64,000 bases of DNA. Source: JBFMHP01 sp040752855 (GTDB lineage Bacteria > Pseudomonadota > Gammaproteobacteria > RBG-16-57-12). The notes under the pieces are model-generated. The model was not told the DNA's origin, searched no databases, and worked only from the letters and a program-made list of their open reading frames with translations. Made by a program: the position numbers and the translations under genes. The DNA lies in assembly GCA_040752855.1 (NCBI GenBank), contig JBFMHP010000027.1, positions 18,836-82,835 on the forward strand, given 5' to 3'. Positions within the stretch are counted from its first letter, which is position 1. Each line of letters starts with the position of its first letter. Shown here one piece after another: positions 33,189-42,228 of this stretch.

Positions 33189-33980
33189 ATGACGGACCAA
33201 GAACCTACACAGCAGACCGAAATCAAGCAGCGCAAGGGTATCTATCTATTACCCAATCTGTTTACTACGGCGTGCCTGTTCTCGGGGTTCTACGCCATCG
33301 TCGCGGCCATGCACAATCGTTTCGAGGCTGCCGCCGTTGCCATCTTCATTGCCATGGTCATGGACGGTCTCGATGGCCGGGTGGCGCGCCTGACCAATAC
33401 GCAAAGCGCCTTTGGGGCGCAGTACGACTCGCTGGCCGACATGATTTCGTTTGGCTTGGCGCCTGCCTTGGTCATCTACGTCTGGGCGCTTTCGGGCCTG
33501 GGCAAGCTCGGCTGGCTGGCGGCCTTCGTCTATACCGCGTGTGCGGCGCTGCGCCTGGCGCGCTTTAATATCCAGATCGGCGTGGCGGACAAGCGCTACT
33601 TCACGGGGCTGGCGAGCCCGGCGGCGGCGGCGGCCGTGGCGGGCTTGGTCTGGCTCGGCCATGACTGGCAGTTCTCGGGCAAAGGGGTCATGATCCTGGC
33701 CTTTATCGTCACCCTCGGGGTCGGCTTCCTGATGGTGAGCACCTTCCGCTATCGCAGCTTCAAGGACATTGATCTCAAGGGCAAGGTGCCGTTTGTAACC
33801 GTGCTCATGGTGATGCTGATCTATGTCTCGATCGCCATGGATCCGCCCACTGTATTGTTCTCGATCTTCCTTGCCTATGCCTTGTCCGGCCCCGTCCTGA
33901 TGCTGATCGCCTGGTTCCGCGGGCGCGATAAGCGCGGTTCGCCGGAGGATTCCGACGAGGATGATGAAAAGACGGCCTGA
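33189..33980 (+). CDS. pssA: CDP-diacylglycerol-serine O-phosphatidyltransferase
   Basis: Makes phosphatidylserine from CDP-diacylglycerol and serine in the inner membrane. 263 residues with about seven hydrophobic helices and the CDP-alcohol phosphotransferase signature DGLDGRVARL...GAQYDSLAD (residues ~60-85). This is the integral-membrane PssA type, not the E. coli peripheral type. The C-terminal tail is acidic. It stands between the ilv terminator and the leu promoter, an order (ilvC-pssA-leuA) found in other proteobacteria. Confidence 0.93.
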   Translation: MTDQEPTQQTEIKQRKGIYLLPNLFTTACLFSGFYAIVAAMHNRFEAAAVAIFIAMVMDGLDGRVARLTNTQSAFGAQYDSLADMISFGLAPALVIYVWALSGLGKLGWLAAFVYTACAALRLARFNIQIGVADKRYFTGLASPAAAAAVAGLVWLGHDWQFSGKGVMILAFIVTLGVGFLMVSTFRYRSFKDIDLKGKVPFVTVLMVMLIYVSIAMDPPTVLFSIFLAYALSGPVLMLIAWFRGRDKRGSPEDSDEDDEKTA

Positions 33981-33983
33981 GGC

Positions 33984-34012
33984 TTGGCAACGGTAGGTGA
34001 AGACGCTATAGT
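33984..34012 (+). promoter_or_regulatory. Sigma70 promoter of the leuL-leuA transcript
   Basis: TTGGCA (33984-33989), a 17-base spacer and TATAGT (34007-34012) make a near-consensus promoter. It begins 3 bases after the pssA stop. Transcription should start near 34019, about 28 bases ahead of the leader peptide ATG. Confidence 0.82.
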
Positions 34013-34046
34013 CTCAGTCAAGACACTGGTTATTCTTGAGCCTCAC

Positions 34047-34166
34047 ATGACTCATTACAACGTAAACCCATCTCGCGCCCGCCATGCGCATCCTGCGCAG
34101 GACTTTGCGCGTTCTTCCTCGCTTCTTTCCTCTCTGCTGCGACTGCTGCCGCTGTGCGGCGAATAA
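34047..34166 (+). CDS. leuL: Leucine-rich leader peptide of leuA (39 residues)
   Basis: A short ORF between the leu promoter and leuA. The first 25 residues have no leucine; the last 14 (SLLSSLLRLLPLCG, then E) hold seven, encoded by CTT CTT ... CTG CTG CGA CTG CTG CCG CTG. The leucine codons overlap the first of a chain of RNA stems. This is the pattern of a ribosome-sensing leader of the Leu attenuator type. The sequence does not resemble enteric LeuL, and the ribosome site (TTGAG) is weak. The reading is by inference, but the codon cluster directly upstream of leuA is hard to explain by chance. Confidence 0.75.
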   Translation: MTHYNVNPSRARHAHPAQDFARSSSLLSSLLRLLPLCGE

Positions 34167-34254
34167 TCCTTTCTTCAATTCATTTTTATACGCCGGCAAT
34201 GCGCCAACAGACGCCGGGTCTGGCATTGCAGAGATAACAGGAATTTTTTCGGAG
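34148..34254 (+). promoter_or_regulatory. Alternative RNA stems between leuL and leuA (attenuator-like)
   Basis: Stem 1:2 is GCCGC (34148-34152) with GCGGC (34156-34160), inside the leucine codons. Segment 2 (TGCGGCG, 34155-34161) can instead pair with CGCCGGCA (34191-34198, one bulged base). Segment 3 (GCAATGC, 34196-34202) also pairs with GCATTGC (34223-34229), with CAGAC/GTCTG inside. The stems exclude one another as in amino-acid attenuators. Oddly, the T6 run (34244-34249) lies 15 bases past the last stem, next to the leuA ribosome site GGAG (34251-34254), so control may act on translation or through another terminator fold. Confidence 0.6.
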
Positions 34255-34261
34255 CAGCATT

Positions 34262-35797
34262 ATGAAAGACAAATTGATCATATTCGATACCACTTTGCGT
34301 GACGGCGAGCAGAGTCCGGGCGCGTCGATGACCAAAGAGGAGAAGGTGCGCATCGCCAAGGCCCTGGAACGCATGCGGGTGGATATCATCGAGGCCGGAT
34401 TCCCGCGGGCCAGTCGCGGTGATTTCGAGTCGGTGCAGGCGGTTGCGCGTGAGGTGAAAGACAGCACGGTGTGTGGCCTGGCGCGCGCGCTGGACGCCGA
34501 CATCGACGAGGCGGGCGCGGCCCTTAAGGGGGCGAATTCGGCGCGCATCCACACCTTCATCGCGACCTCGCCGATCCACATGCAGATGAAGCTGCGCATG
34601 ACGCCGGACGAAGTGGTCGAGCGCGCGGTTGCCGCCGTGAAACGCGCACGCCAGCATACCGACAATGTCGAATTCTCGCCGGAAGACGCCGGACGTTCCG
34701 AACTGGATTTTCTCTCCCGCGTGATCGAGGCCGTGATCAATGCCGGCGCGCGCACCATCAACATCCCGGATACCGTTGGCTACAATCTGCCGCACCAGTT
34801 TGGCGAATTGATCCGCAAGCTGATCGAACGTGTGCCGAATTCGGACAAGGCGGTCTTTTCCGTACATTGCCATAACGATCTGGGTTTGGCGGTGGCCAAT
34901 TCACTCGCCGCGGTAATCAATGGCGCGCGGCAAGTGGAATGCACCATCAACGGTCTCGGCGAGCGCGCCGGCAATGCCGCGCTCGAAGAGGTGGTGATGG
35001 CGGTGCGCACCCGCCGCGATATCTTCCATTGCGACACCACGCTCGACACCACGCAGATCATGACCTGCTCACGGCTGGTCTCCAGCATCACCGGCTTCCC
35101 GGTGCAGCCGAACAAGGCGATCGTCGGGGCCAACGCCTTCGCCCATGAATCGGGCATCCATCAGGATGGCGTGCTCAAGAGTCGCGAAACCTACGAGATC
35201 ATGCGCGCACAGGATGTCGGCTGGGCCGCCAATCGCATGGTGCTGGGCAAGCACTCCGGGCGCAACGCCTTCCGCTCGCGGATGGAGGAGCTGGGGGTGG
35301 TGTTCGCTTCCGAGGAAGAGCTCAATGCGGTGTTCACGCGCTTCAAGGATCTGGCGGACAAGAAACACGAGATCTACGACGAGGATCTCCAGGCCCTGGT
35401 GACCGATACCAATATCCAGTCCGAGAACGAGCACATCAAGCTGGTGTCGTTGAAGGTTTGCTCCGAGACGGGCGAGACACCTTGCGCCCGCGTAACGCTC
35501 GCCATCAACGGCGATGAGTGTTCAGGCACTTCCGACGGCAGCGGCCCGGTCGATGCCACCTATAAGGCCATCGAGTCGCTCGTCAACAGCAGGACCGAGC
35601 TGCAACTCTACTCGGTCAACAACATCACCAGCGGGACGGATGCGCAGGGCGAGGTCACGGTGCGGCTGGAGAAGGCCGGGCGCATCGTCAATGGCCAAGG
35701 GGCAGACACCGACATCGTGATCGCCTCCGCCAAGGCCTATGTGAATGCGCTCAACCGCATCATGGCGCCGGAGGAGCGCGCCCACCCGCAGGTGTGA
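34262..35797 (+). CDS. leuA: 2-Isopropylmalate synthase
   Basis: First committed step of leucine synthesis: acetyl-CoA plus 2-oxoisovalerate. 511 residues. The catalytic TIM barrel (about 5-270) begins IIFDTTLRDGEQSPGASM (metal and substrate site) and includes HCHNDLGLAVANSLAA (metal-binding His-x-His). A linker with GIHQDGVLKSRETYEIM follows, then the C-terminal leucine-feedback domain (about 385-505). GGAG lies 7 bases ahead of the ATG. Expression is probably set by the leader peptide just upstream. Confidence 0.97.
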   Translation: MKDKLIIFDTTLRDGEQSPGASMTKEEKVRIAKALERMRVDIIEAGFPRASRGDFESVQAVAREVKDSTVCGLARALDADIDEAGAALKGANSARIHTFIATSPIHMQMKLRMTPDEVVERAVAAVKRARQHTDNVEFSPEDAGRSELDFLSRVIEAVINAGARTINIPDTVGYNLPHQFGELIRKLIERVPNSDKAVFSVHCHNDLGLAVANSLAAVINGARQVECTINGLGERAGNAALEEVVMAVRTRRDIFHCDTTLDTTQIMTCSRLVSSITGFPVQPNKAIVGANAFAHESGIHQDGVLKSRETYEIMRAQDVGWAANRMVLGKHSGRNAFRSRMEELGVVFASEEELNAVFTRFKDLADKKHEIYDEDLQALVTDTNIQSENEHIKLVSLKVCSETGETPCARVTLAINGDECSGTSDGSGPVDATYKAIESLVNSRTELQLYSVNNITSGTDAQGEVTVRLEKAGRIVNGQGADTDIVIASAKAYVNALNRIMAPEERAHPQV

Positions 35798-35804
35798 TAC
35801 AGCC

Positions 35805-36575
35805 ATGTTGAGCGAACGGCAGCTGCGTTATCTTACCGCGATGGGGATCCCGGCATGGCAAGCGCGCCATGCCGCGGATCACTCGCTCGTGGAGGAGACT
35901 GCCGAGGTTTCTGCATCGATCGAAGAACCGGTTGCCACACACTTGGAAGCACATCCGCAGGTCCAGCCAGAGTCGACCGTCTCCCAAGGTGCGCCTGTCC
36001 TCATCGATCCGAGCCAGCTGGATTGGCCGGCGCTCCAGGAGGCGGTGCGGACTTGCCAGGCATGTCCGCTGGCGCAGACTCGCACGCAAACCGTGTTTGG
36101 TGTGGGCGACCCGCAGGCGTCGTGGATGTTCGTGGGCGAGGCGCCGGGTGCGGAAGAAGACCGTCAAGGCCTTCCCTTCGTCGGCCGCGCGGGGCAATTG
36201 CTGACGGCGATGATCCAGGCCATGGGCATGAAGCGCGAGGAGGTGTACATCGCCAATATGCTCAAGTGCCGTCCGCCCGGCAATCGCGATCCTCGCCCCG
36301 AAGAAGTGCACCAATGCGAGGGATATCTGAAGCGCCAGGTTGCTTTGGTCCAACCCAAGATCATGGTCGCGCTGGGCCGGATCGCGGCGCAGAACCTGCT
36401 CAAGACCGATGAATCGCTCGCCAAGCTGCGCGGCAAGGTGTTTCGATACGGTGATGCGCAGATCCCGCTGGTCGTGACCTATCACCCGGCCTATTTGCTG
36501 CGCAATCCGGCCGACAAGGCCAAGGCGTGGCAGGATCTGTGTTTTGCCACGCACGTGGCCAAAGCGCAGAAATAG
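35805..36575 (+). CDS. Uracil-DNA glycosylase, family 4/5 (Fe-S)
   Basis: 256 residues. An N-terminal ~80-residue extension (MLSERQLRYLTAMGIPAWQAR and a Glu/Val/Pro-rich linker) precedes the glycosylase core. The core begins TCQACPLAQTRTQTVFGVGDP, with cysteines of the 4Fe-4S cluster, then FVGEAPGAEEDRQGLPFVGRAGQLL (active site), a second Cys pair region (NMLKCRPPGNRDP, HQCEGYL) and the C-terminal TYHPAYLLRNP. Excises uracil from DNA. The ATG at 35805 lies 7 bases after leuA; rimI follows 3 bases after its end. Confidence 0.9.
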   Translation: MLSERQLRYLTAMGIPAWQARHAADHSLVEETAEVSASIEEPVATHLEAHPQVQPESTVSQGAPVLIDPSQLDWPALQEAVRTCQACPLAQTRTQTVFGVGDPQASWMFVGEAPGAEEDRQGLPFVGRAGQLLTAMIQAMGMKREEVYIANMLKCRPPGNRDPRPEEVHQCEGYLKRQVALVQPKIMVALGRIAAQNLLKTDESLAKLRGKVFRYGDAQIPLVVTYHPAYLLRNPADKAKAWQDLCFATHVAKAQK

Positions 36576-36578
36576 GGC

Positions 36579-37064
36579 ATGGACGCGCCGTTGACTGCCA
36601 TCGTGCCGATGTCCCAAGGAACCTTGCGTCCGATGCACGAGGCGGATCTGCCGACGGTAACGCGCCTGGATGCGGCGGCCTACCCCTTTCCCTGGACCGA
36701 GCAGATCTTCCGGGATTGCATGCGTGCCGGCTATCTCTGCTGTGTCTATGAAAAAGAAGCGTTGATCCTCGGCTACGGCGTGCTGGCCTTGGGCGCGGCA
36801 GAGGGGCATATCCTGAATCTGTGCGTCAGTCCCGAACATCAAGGGCGCGGTATCGGCCGGGAACTCCTGCTGTATTTGATCGATGTCGCCAAGGCCAACA
36901 AGATCGAGACGCTGTTTCTCGAAGTGCGCATCTCCAATGACGTCGCACGCCACCTCTATCATCGCGTCGGTTTCAACGAGGTCGGTATCCGCAAGGGCTA
37001 TTATCCTGCAACCGATGGCCGTGAGGACGCCATGGTGCTGGCCCTGGCCTTGACGCATGACTGA
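36579..37064 (+). CDS. rimI: Ribosomal protein S18-alanine N-acetyltransferase
   Basis: 161-residue GNAT protein. The acetyl-CoA-binding A motif is HQGRGIGRELL (residues ~92-102); the family features NLCVSPEHQ and YHRVGFNEVGIRKGYY with DAMVLAL at the end fit RimI. Acetylates the N-terminal alanine of S18, perhaps other proteins. It is fused tightly between the uracil glycosylase gene and miaA, and overlaps miaA by 8 bases. Confidence 0.92.
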   Translation: MDAPLTAIVPMSQGTLRPMHEADLPTVTRLDAAAYPFPWTEQIFRDCMRAGYLCCVYEKEALILGYGVLALGAAEGHILNLCVSPEHQGRGIGRELLLYLIDVAKANKIETLFLEVRISNDVARHLYHRVGFNEVGIRKGYYPATDGREDAMVLALALTHD

Positions 37065-38001
37065 CGCACCCAAACTCCCTCCCGCTATCTTCCTGATGGG
37101 GCCGACGGCCTCCGGCAAGACCGATCTGGCCGTGCGCCTGGTGGAGTATTTGTCATTCGAGATCATCAGCGTCGACTCCGCCATGATCTACCGGGGGCTG
37201 GACATCGGCACCGCCAAGCCTGATACGGCGCTCCTCGCCAAGGCGCCGCACCGGTTGATCGACATCCTCGATCCCGCCGAAAGCTATTCGGCGGCCGATT
37301 TTCGCACTGACGCCCTGCGCGAGATGGCGGAGATTACCGCGCAGGGCAGGATTCCACTCTTGGTCGGCGGGACTATGCTGTATTTTCGGGCGCTGCAATA
37401 TGGGCTGTCGGATCTGCCCGGCGCCGATGCCGAGGTCCGGGCCGCGCTCGAGCAGACCGCGCGCGCGCAGGGTTGGCAGGCCATGCACGCGCGGCTGGCG
37501 GCGGTCGATCCCGTCGCCGCCGCGCGCATCCACCCGAATGATCCGCAACGCATCCAGCGTGCCCTCGAGGTGTATGAAATCAGCGGGCGACCGTTGTCGG
37601 CGTGGTTTTCCGAACAACCGTCGTCGCAACTGCCTTATCGGATCATCAAGATCGCCTTGGTGCCGGGTGAGCGCCAGATCTTGCATGAACGAATCGCCCG
37701 CCGGTTTGAGCTGATGCTGGAACTGAGCCTGATCGACGAAGTTCAGCGGTTGCGCCAGCGCGGAGACCTGAATCTGAGCCTGCCCTCGATGCGGGCGGTC
37801 GGCTACCGGCAGGTCTGGGAGTATCTTGACGGAAAGTTCGACTATAATGTCATGAAAGACAAAGGAATAGCGGCGACCCGGCAATTGGCCAAGCGTCAAA
37901 TCACCTGGATACGCTCGGAGACAGGGGTGACGTGGATCGATCCATTGTTACCCCAGTTTTCCGATAGGGCATTGAAATTCTTGGAAGACGCCCTCAACTA
38001 G
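37057..38001 (+). CDS. miaA: tRNA dimethylallyltransferase
   Basis: 314 residues. Adds the dimethylallyl group to A37 of tRNAs reading UNN codons. P-loop GPTASGKTDLAVRL at residues ~14-27, then ISVDSAMIYRGLDIGTAKP, LIDILDPAESYSAADF, and LLVGGTMLYFRAL. MiaA-hfq-hflXKC is the classical gammaproteobacterial order. The 150 bases to hfq probably hold an hfq promoter, but none is clear by eye. Confidence 0.96.
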   Translation: MTDAPKLPPAIFLMGPTASGKTDLAVRLVEYLSFEIISVDSAMIYRGLDIGTAKPDTALLAKAPHRLIDILDPAESYSAADFRTDALREMAEITAQGRIPLLVGGTMLYFRALQYGLSDLPGADAEVRAALEQTARAQGWQAMHARLAAVDPVAAARIHPNDPQRIQRALEVYEISGRPLSAWFSEQPSSQLPYRIIKIALVPGERQILHERIARRFELMLELSLIDEVQRLRQRGDLNLSLPSMRAVGYRQVWEYLDGKFDYNVMKDKGIAATRQLAKRQITWIRSETGVTWIDPLLPQFSDRALKFLEDALN

Positions 38002-38153
38002 TGATATGGTGGATTTGGTTCGCTCGAATATTTTTAAAGAACAGTTAAAGCTTTACAGCAAAAGGCCCGATGCTAGCGGGGCTGCGGATGTGGATGTTTT
38101 CGAGTACCGGCGGCTTGGCTTAGACTAATTATAAGAACGATTAGGAGGCTCAA

Positions 38154-38393
38154 ATGAGTAAAGGGCAGTCATTACAAGACCCTTTTTTGAACACACTTCG
38201 TAAAGAAAAGGTGCCTGTATCCATCTATCTGGTCAATGGAATCAAGCTTCAGGGCCAGATCGATTCGTTTGATCAATTCGTGGTCGTGCTGAAAAACAGC
38301 GTGAACCAGATGATCTACAAACATGCCATCTCGACCGTCGTCCCTGCCCGTAATGTCAAGATGACCGGGCAGGCTGGCGGACCCGAGGAGTAA
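38154..38393 (+). CDS. hfq: RNA-binding protein Hfq
   Basis: 79-residue hexameric RNA chaperone that pairs small RNAs with mRNAs. The Sm1 motif (LQDPFLNTLRKEKVPVSIYL, then VNGIKLQGQIDSFD) and Sm2 (NQMIYKHAISTVVP) with the KH RNA-binding residues are intact. The C-terminal tail is short, about 12 residues, unlike the ~30-residue tail of E. coli. AGGAGG lies about 7 bases upstream of the ATG. Confidence 0.97.
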   Translation: MSKGQSLQDPFLNTLRKEKVPVSIYLVNGIKLQGQIDSFDQFVVVLKNSVNQMIYKHAISTVVPARNVKMTGQAGGPEE

Positions 38394-38433
38394 TGTTTTA
38401 TCGGTAGTTTGATTATACCCGCGGAGATCGCTC

Positions 38434-39759
38434 GTGTTTGAACGCCCGAAGGGGGGCGAACGCGCCGTACTTGTGCATTTGGACATCTCACGAGTGCAGG
38501 GCAAGGAAGACCTGGAAGAGTTCCGCGAGTTAGTCATCTCGGCTGGTGCAGAGCCGGTGGCAATCGTCACCGGCAGCCGCACACATCCTGACCCCAGGTA
38601 TTTTGTGGGCAGTGGCAAGGCCGAAGAGGTGGCCGCCGCCGTTGCCGCCGAAAAGGCGGAAGTCGTCCTGTTCAATCATTCCCTGACACCCGCCCAGGAG
38701 CGCAATCTCGAACGCTTGTTCCAATGCCGCGTGCTGGATCGCGTTGGATTGATCCTGGATATCTTCGCCCAGCGCGCCCAATCGCACGAGGGCCGATTGC
38801 AGGTTGAGCTGGCCCAGTTGAAGCACATGTCGACACGCCTGGTGCGCGGCTGGACCCACTTGGATCGCCAGAAGGGCGGTATCGGAATGCGCGGGCCGGG
38901 TGAAACCCAGCTCGAGACTGACCGCCGCTTGCTCGATGAGCGTCTGAAGCAGTTGACCAAGCGCCTCGAGAAGGTCCAGCGCCGACGGGACGAAAGCCGC
39001 AAGGCGCGGAAAAAGGCTGAGTTGCCTCTCGTGTCCCTGGTGGGTTATACCAATGCGGGCAAATCCACCTTGTTCAATCACCTGACCGGTTCCGAGGTGT
39101 ACGCGGCGGACCAGTTGTTCGCCACGCTCGATCCCACCCTGCGCCGGGTGGGGCTGCCCAATGGCGCGACGGTGATCCTGGCCGATACCGTTGGTTTTAT
39201 CCGGCATCTGCCGCATGATCTGGTGGCGGCCTTCAAGTCGACACTGGAGGAAACGCGCACCGCCCACCTGTTGCTGCATGTCATCGATGCACATTCGGCC
39301 GAGCGCCATGAGATGGTCGAGCAGGTCAACGATGTGCTCAAGCAGATCGAGGCGCATGAGGTGCCGCAGATCCAGGTGTACAACAAGATCGATCTGCTCG
39401 CGGGGGAGACGCCCCATGTCGACCGTGGCGAGGATGGCAAGATCACCCGCGTGTGGCTCTCGGCAAGAACGGGCCTGGGCGGTGAACTGTTGCTGCAAGC
39501 CATCGCCGAGCATTTCCGGGAGCCCAAGGTACGCCAGCGCTTGTGTCTGCCGCCCTCGGCAGGCCGCATTCGCGCCAGGCTCTTCGCCTTGGGCGCGGTG
39601 CAGGAGGAGCGGGTCGATGAACGGGGTGATCTATACCTGACCATAGAGCTGGATCAACATGACTGGCGAAAGCTGACCCATGAACCCGATTTCTGTCCGG
39701 AGATGGTGCTGGCGGACAGCAATGGATTAAATGTTGCGATGACGGGAGAAGCTCCCTAA
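38434..39759 (+). CDS. hflX: GTPase HflX
   Basis: 441 residues. An N-terminal HflX domain with PDPRYFVGSGKAEEV and VLFNHSLTPAQERNLE, a coiled helical linker (GGIGMRGPGETQLETDRR), and the GTPase domain with P-loop GYTNAGKSTLFN near residue 204, switch DTVGFIRHLPHDL and base motif NKID. Splits stalled or heat-damaged 70S ribosomes in E. coli. The start is a GTG at 38434, 40 bases after hfq. Confidence 0.95.
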   Translation: MFERPKGGERAVLVHLDISRVQGKEDLEEFRELVISAGAEPVAIVTGSRTHPDPRYFVGSGKAEEVAAAVAAEKAEVVLFNHSLTPAQERNLERLFQCRVLDRVGLILDIFAQRAQSHEGRLQVELAQLKHMSTRLVRGWTHLDRQKGGIGMRGPGETQLETDRRLLDERLKQLTKRLEKVQRRRDESRKARKKAELPLVSLVGYTNAGKSTLFNHLTGSEVYAADQLFATLDPTLRRVGLPNGATVILADTVGFIRHLPHDLVAAFKSTLEETRTAHLLLHVIDAHSAERHEMVEQVNDVLKQIEAHEVPQIQVYNKIDLLAGETPHVDRGEDGKITRVWLSARTGLGGELLLQAIAEHFREPKVRQRLCLPPSAGRIRARLFALGAVQEERVDERGDLYLTIELDQHDWRKLTHEPDFCPEMVLADSNGLNVAMTGEAP

Positions 39760-39828
39760 AATTCAACTCTATCGATTCAAGCATGTGTCACCAACAATTT
39801 CTCAAACATACAAATAACGGAGCGATCA

Positions 39829-41010
39829 ATGGCCTGGAATGAACCGGGTGGCGGTAAACAAGACCCTTGGGGCAGTCGTGGAAGCAATCAAGGCCCTCCC
39901 GATCTGGACGAGATCATCCGCAAGATGCAAAGCAAGCTGGGCGGCATTTTTGGCGGTGGCGGTGGCCGCCGCTCCGGCGCAGGTGAAGGCGCGGGCGGCA
40001 TTGCGGGCCTGATTATCGCCGTATTGATCGGCTGGATCATCTATGACTCGACTTACATCATCCAGCCTGCCGAGCGCGGGGTGGTGACGATCTTCGGTGA
40101 ATATACCAAGGAGCTGCAGCAAGGTATGAGTTTTGTCCCGCCGCGGCCGATCGGCAAAGTGGTGCGCGTGGATGTGGATCAGATTCGCAGCATCGAGATC
40201 GGATACCGGACTGATGCAGCGGGGCAGAGCGAGGCGCAGGCGCGTGAAGCCTTGATGCTGACGCAGGATGAAAACATCGTCGACATCAAATTGGCGGTGC
40301 AATACCGGGTCAAAAGCGCCAGTGATTATCTGTTCAATCTGCAAAATCCCGATGACACCTTGCGCGAGGTCACGGAGAGCGCGCTGCGCGAGATCGTCGG
40401 CAAGAGCACCATGGATTTCGTGTTGACCGAGGGCCGCCGGGAAATCGCCGAGCGCGTGCAGGAGCTGTTGCAGAATGTCATGGATACTTACAAGTCCGGG
40501 ATCATCGTCACCAGCGTCAACCTGCAGGATGCGCAGCCCCCCGAGCAGGTTCAGCACGCCTTTGCCGATGCAGTGAAGGCGCGCGAGGACGAGCAGCGCT
40601 TCAAGAACGAGGCCGAGGCCTACGCCAACGACATCATTCCCAAGGCACGAGGCGCGGCAGCGCGTCAACTCGAAGAAGCCAATGCGTACAAGTCGCGGGT
40701 GACCGCCGAAGCCGAGGGTTCGGCCAATCGCTTCAATCAGATTCTGACGGAGTACCGCCGCGCGCCGGAAGTCACGCGCAAGCGCCTGTATTTGGAAACC
40801 GTGCAACAGGTGCTCGCCAATTCCAGCAAGGTCATGGTTGCGGCCGAGGGCGGCAACAATCTGATCTATCTGCCGCTCGATCGCCTGATGGGGAGAGAGC
40901 CGGCGGCAAGTTTTGCGGCACCGCAGCTGCCCGCGCCCGCTCAGGAAGAGGCGCAACCCAAAGTGGATTTTCGCAGTCGTGATGCCTTGCGCAGCCGAGG
41001 AGAACGTTAA
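39829..41010 (+). CDS. hflK: FtsH protease modulator HflK
   Basis: 393 residues with a glycine-rich cytoplasmic N-terminus (MAWNEPGGGKQDPWGSRG), one membrane helix at about residues 62-78, and the periplasmic SPFH/band 7 domain (TYIIQPAERGVVTIFGEY onward) with a coiled-coil end. Forms a large cage with HflC around FtsH. Its stop overlaps the hflC ATG by one base. Confidence 0.95.
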   Translation: MAWNEPGGGKQDPWGSRGSNQGPPDLDEIIRKMQSKLGGIFGGGGGRRSGAGEGAGGIAGLIIAVLIGWIIYDSTYIIQPAERGVVTIFGEYTKELQQGMSFVPPRPIGKVVRVDVDQIRSIEIGYRTDAAGQSEAQAREALMLTQDENIVDIKLAVQYRVKSASDYLFNLQNPDDTLREVTESALREIVGKSTMDFVLTEGRREIAERVQELLQNVMDTYKSGIIVTSVNLQDAQPPEQVQHAFADAVKAREDEQRFKNEAEAYANDIIPKARGAAARQLEEANAYKSRVTAEAEGSANRFNQILTEYRRAPEVTRKRLYLETVQQVLANSSKVMVAAEGGNNLIYLPLDRLMGREPAASFAAPQLPAPAQEEAQPKVDFRSRDALRSRGER

Positions 41011-41885
41011 TGGGCCAGAATAAAGGCATGGTATTTCTTGTCGGAGTCGGCGTGTTGGCCCTCATCCTGTCGTCGACGTTGTATACCGTCGAGCAACAAC
41101 AGACCGCGATCTTGTTCCAGCTCGGTGAGATCAAACGCGATGACTTGCAGCCCGGTCTGCACTGGAAGCTGCCCGTCATCAACAATGTGCGCAAGTTCGA
41201 CGGGCGCATCCAGACTATGGATGCCCCGCCCGAGCGCTTTTTGACCAGTGAGAAGAAGAACGTCATCGTCGATGCGTTTGTGAAATGGCGCATCTCCGAT
41301 GTCTCGCGTTTTTACACCTCCACCGGCGGCGGCGATGTGAAGAACGCCAATCTGCGCTTATCGCAAATCATCAAGGACGGTCTGCGCGATGAGTTCGGCA
41401 AGCGCACCATTCAGGAGGTGATCTCGGGCGAACGCAATCAGATCATGGATGTGCTGACCGTCAAGGCCAACAAGCAAGCCGAGGAGCTGGGTGTGCAAGT
41501 GGTGCAGGTGCGCATCCGGCGCATCGATCTTCCGCCCGAAGTCAGCACGTCGGTCTTCCAGCGCATGGAGGCCGAGCGTCAGCGCGTCGCCAAGGACCTG
41601 CGCTCCAAGGGTATGGAAGCGGCCGAACGCATTCGCGCCGAGGCCGACCGTGATCGGACGGTGATCCTGGCCGAGGCCTTCCGCGATGCGGAACAGCTGC
41701 GCGGCGAAGGCGATGCCAAGGCCTCCGAGATCTATGCCAAGGCCTATGATCGGGATCGGGAGTTTTACGCGCTGTACCGCAGTCTCGAAGCGTACCGGGC
41801 CACCTTCCAGAGCAAGGATGACATTCTGGTGCTGGATCCGAAATCCGAGTTCTTCAAATATCTGGAAAGCGCGTCCGGCAGATAA
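41010..41885 (+). CDS. hflC: FtsH protease modulator HflC
   Basis: 291 residues: an N-terminal membrane anchor (GMVFLVGVGVLALILSSTLY, residues ~6-25), then the SPFH domain with TVEQQQTAILFQLGEI and the conserved RIRRIDLPPEVSTSVFQRM near the middle. Partner of HflK in regulating FtsH. The gene starts on the last base of hflK, so the two are coupled. Confidence 0.95.
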   Translation: MGQNKGMVFLVGVGVLALILSSTLYTVEQQQTAILFQLGEIKRDDLQPGLHWKLPVINNVRKFDGRIQTMDAPPERFLTSEKKNVIVDAFVKWRISDVSRFYTSTGGGDVKNANLRLSQIIKDGLRDEFGKRTIQEVISGERNQIMDVLTVKANKQAEELGVQVVQVRIRRIDLPPEVSTSVFQRMEAERQRVAKDLRSKGMEAAERIRAEADRDRTVILAEAFRDAEQLRGEGDAKASEIYAKAYDRDREFYALYRSLEAYRATFQSKDDILVLDPKSEFFKYLESASGR

Positions 41886-41980
41886 TCAGCAAGTCGCCCG
41901 CAAAACCGCCGCGAGTCGTCCTGTTCGATGTGGATGGCCGCGGCGGTCTTGCGTACGGGGTGCGCAATGTGGAGCAGAAC

Positions 41981-42166
41981 ATGTGGGATGATTTGTTGGC
42001 GGCCTTTGCCCTGATGCTGGTGCTGGAAGGGATGCTCCCGTTTCTGCGCCCGGAGGCGATGCGTCGGGTCTGGATTCAGATGGCGGGCATGGACAATCGC
42101 GCGCTGCGCATCGCCGGTTTGCTCAGCATGTTGGTCGGTGTCGTGCTGCTGTATGTGGTCAGATAG
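41981..42166 (+). CDS. DUF2065 family membrane protein
   Basis: 61 residues (MWDDLLAAFALMLVLEGMLP start) with two membrane helices, about residues 4-20 and 40-59. The motif LEGMLPFLRPEAMRR is typical of DUF2065 (E. coli YjeT), usually found right after hflC. Function is not known; a link with the FtsH-HflKC complex is suggested by position only. The in-frame upstream start at 41930 adds residues not seen in the family. Confidence 0.82.
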   Translation: MWDDLLAAFALMLVLEGMLPFLRPEAMRRVWIQMAGMDNRALRIAGLLSMLVGVVLLYVVR

Positions 42167-42228
42167 AACTATCGGCGCTCGCGTGCAACGGGTTATCATA
42201 TCCCGCTCAAACAGGCTTTCATCGAACA

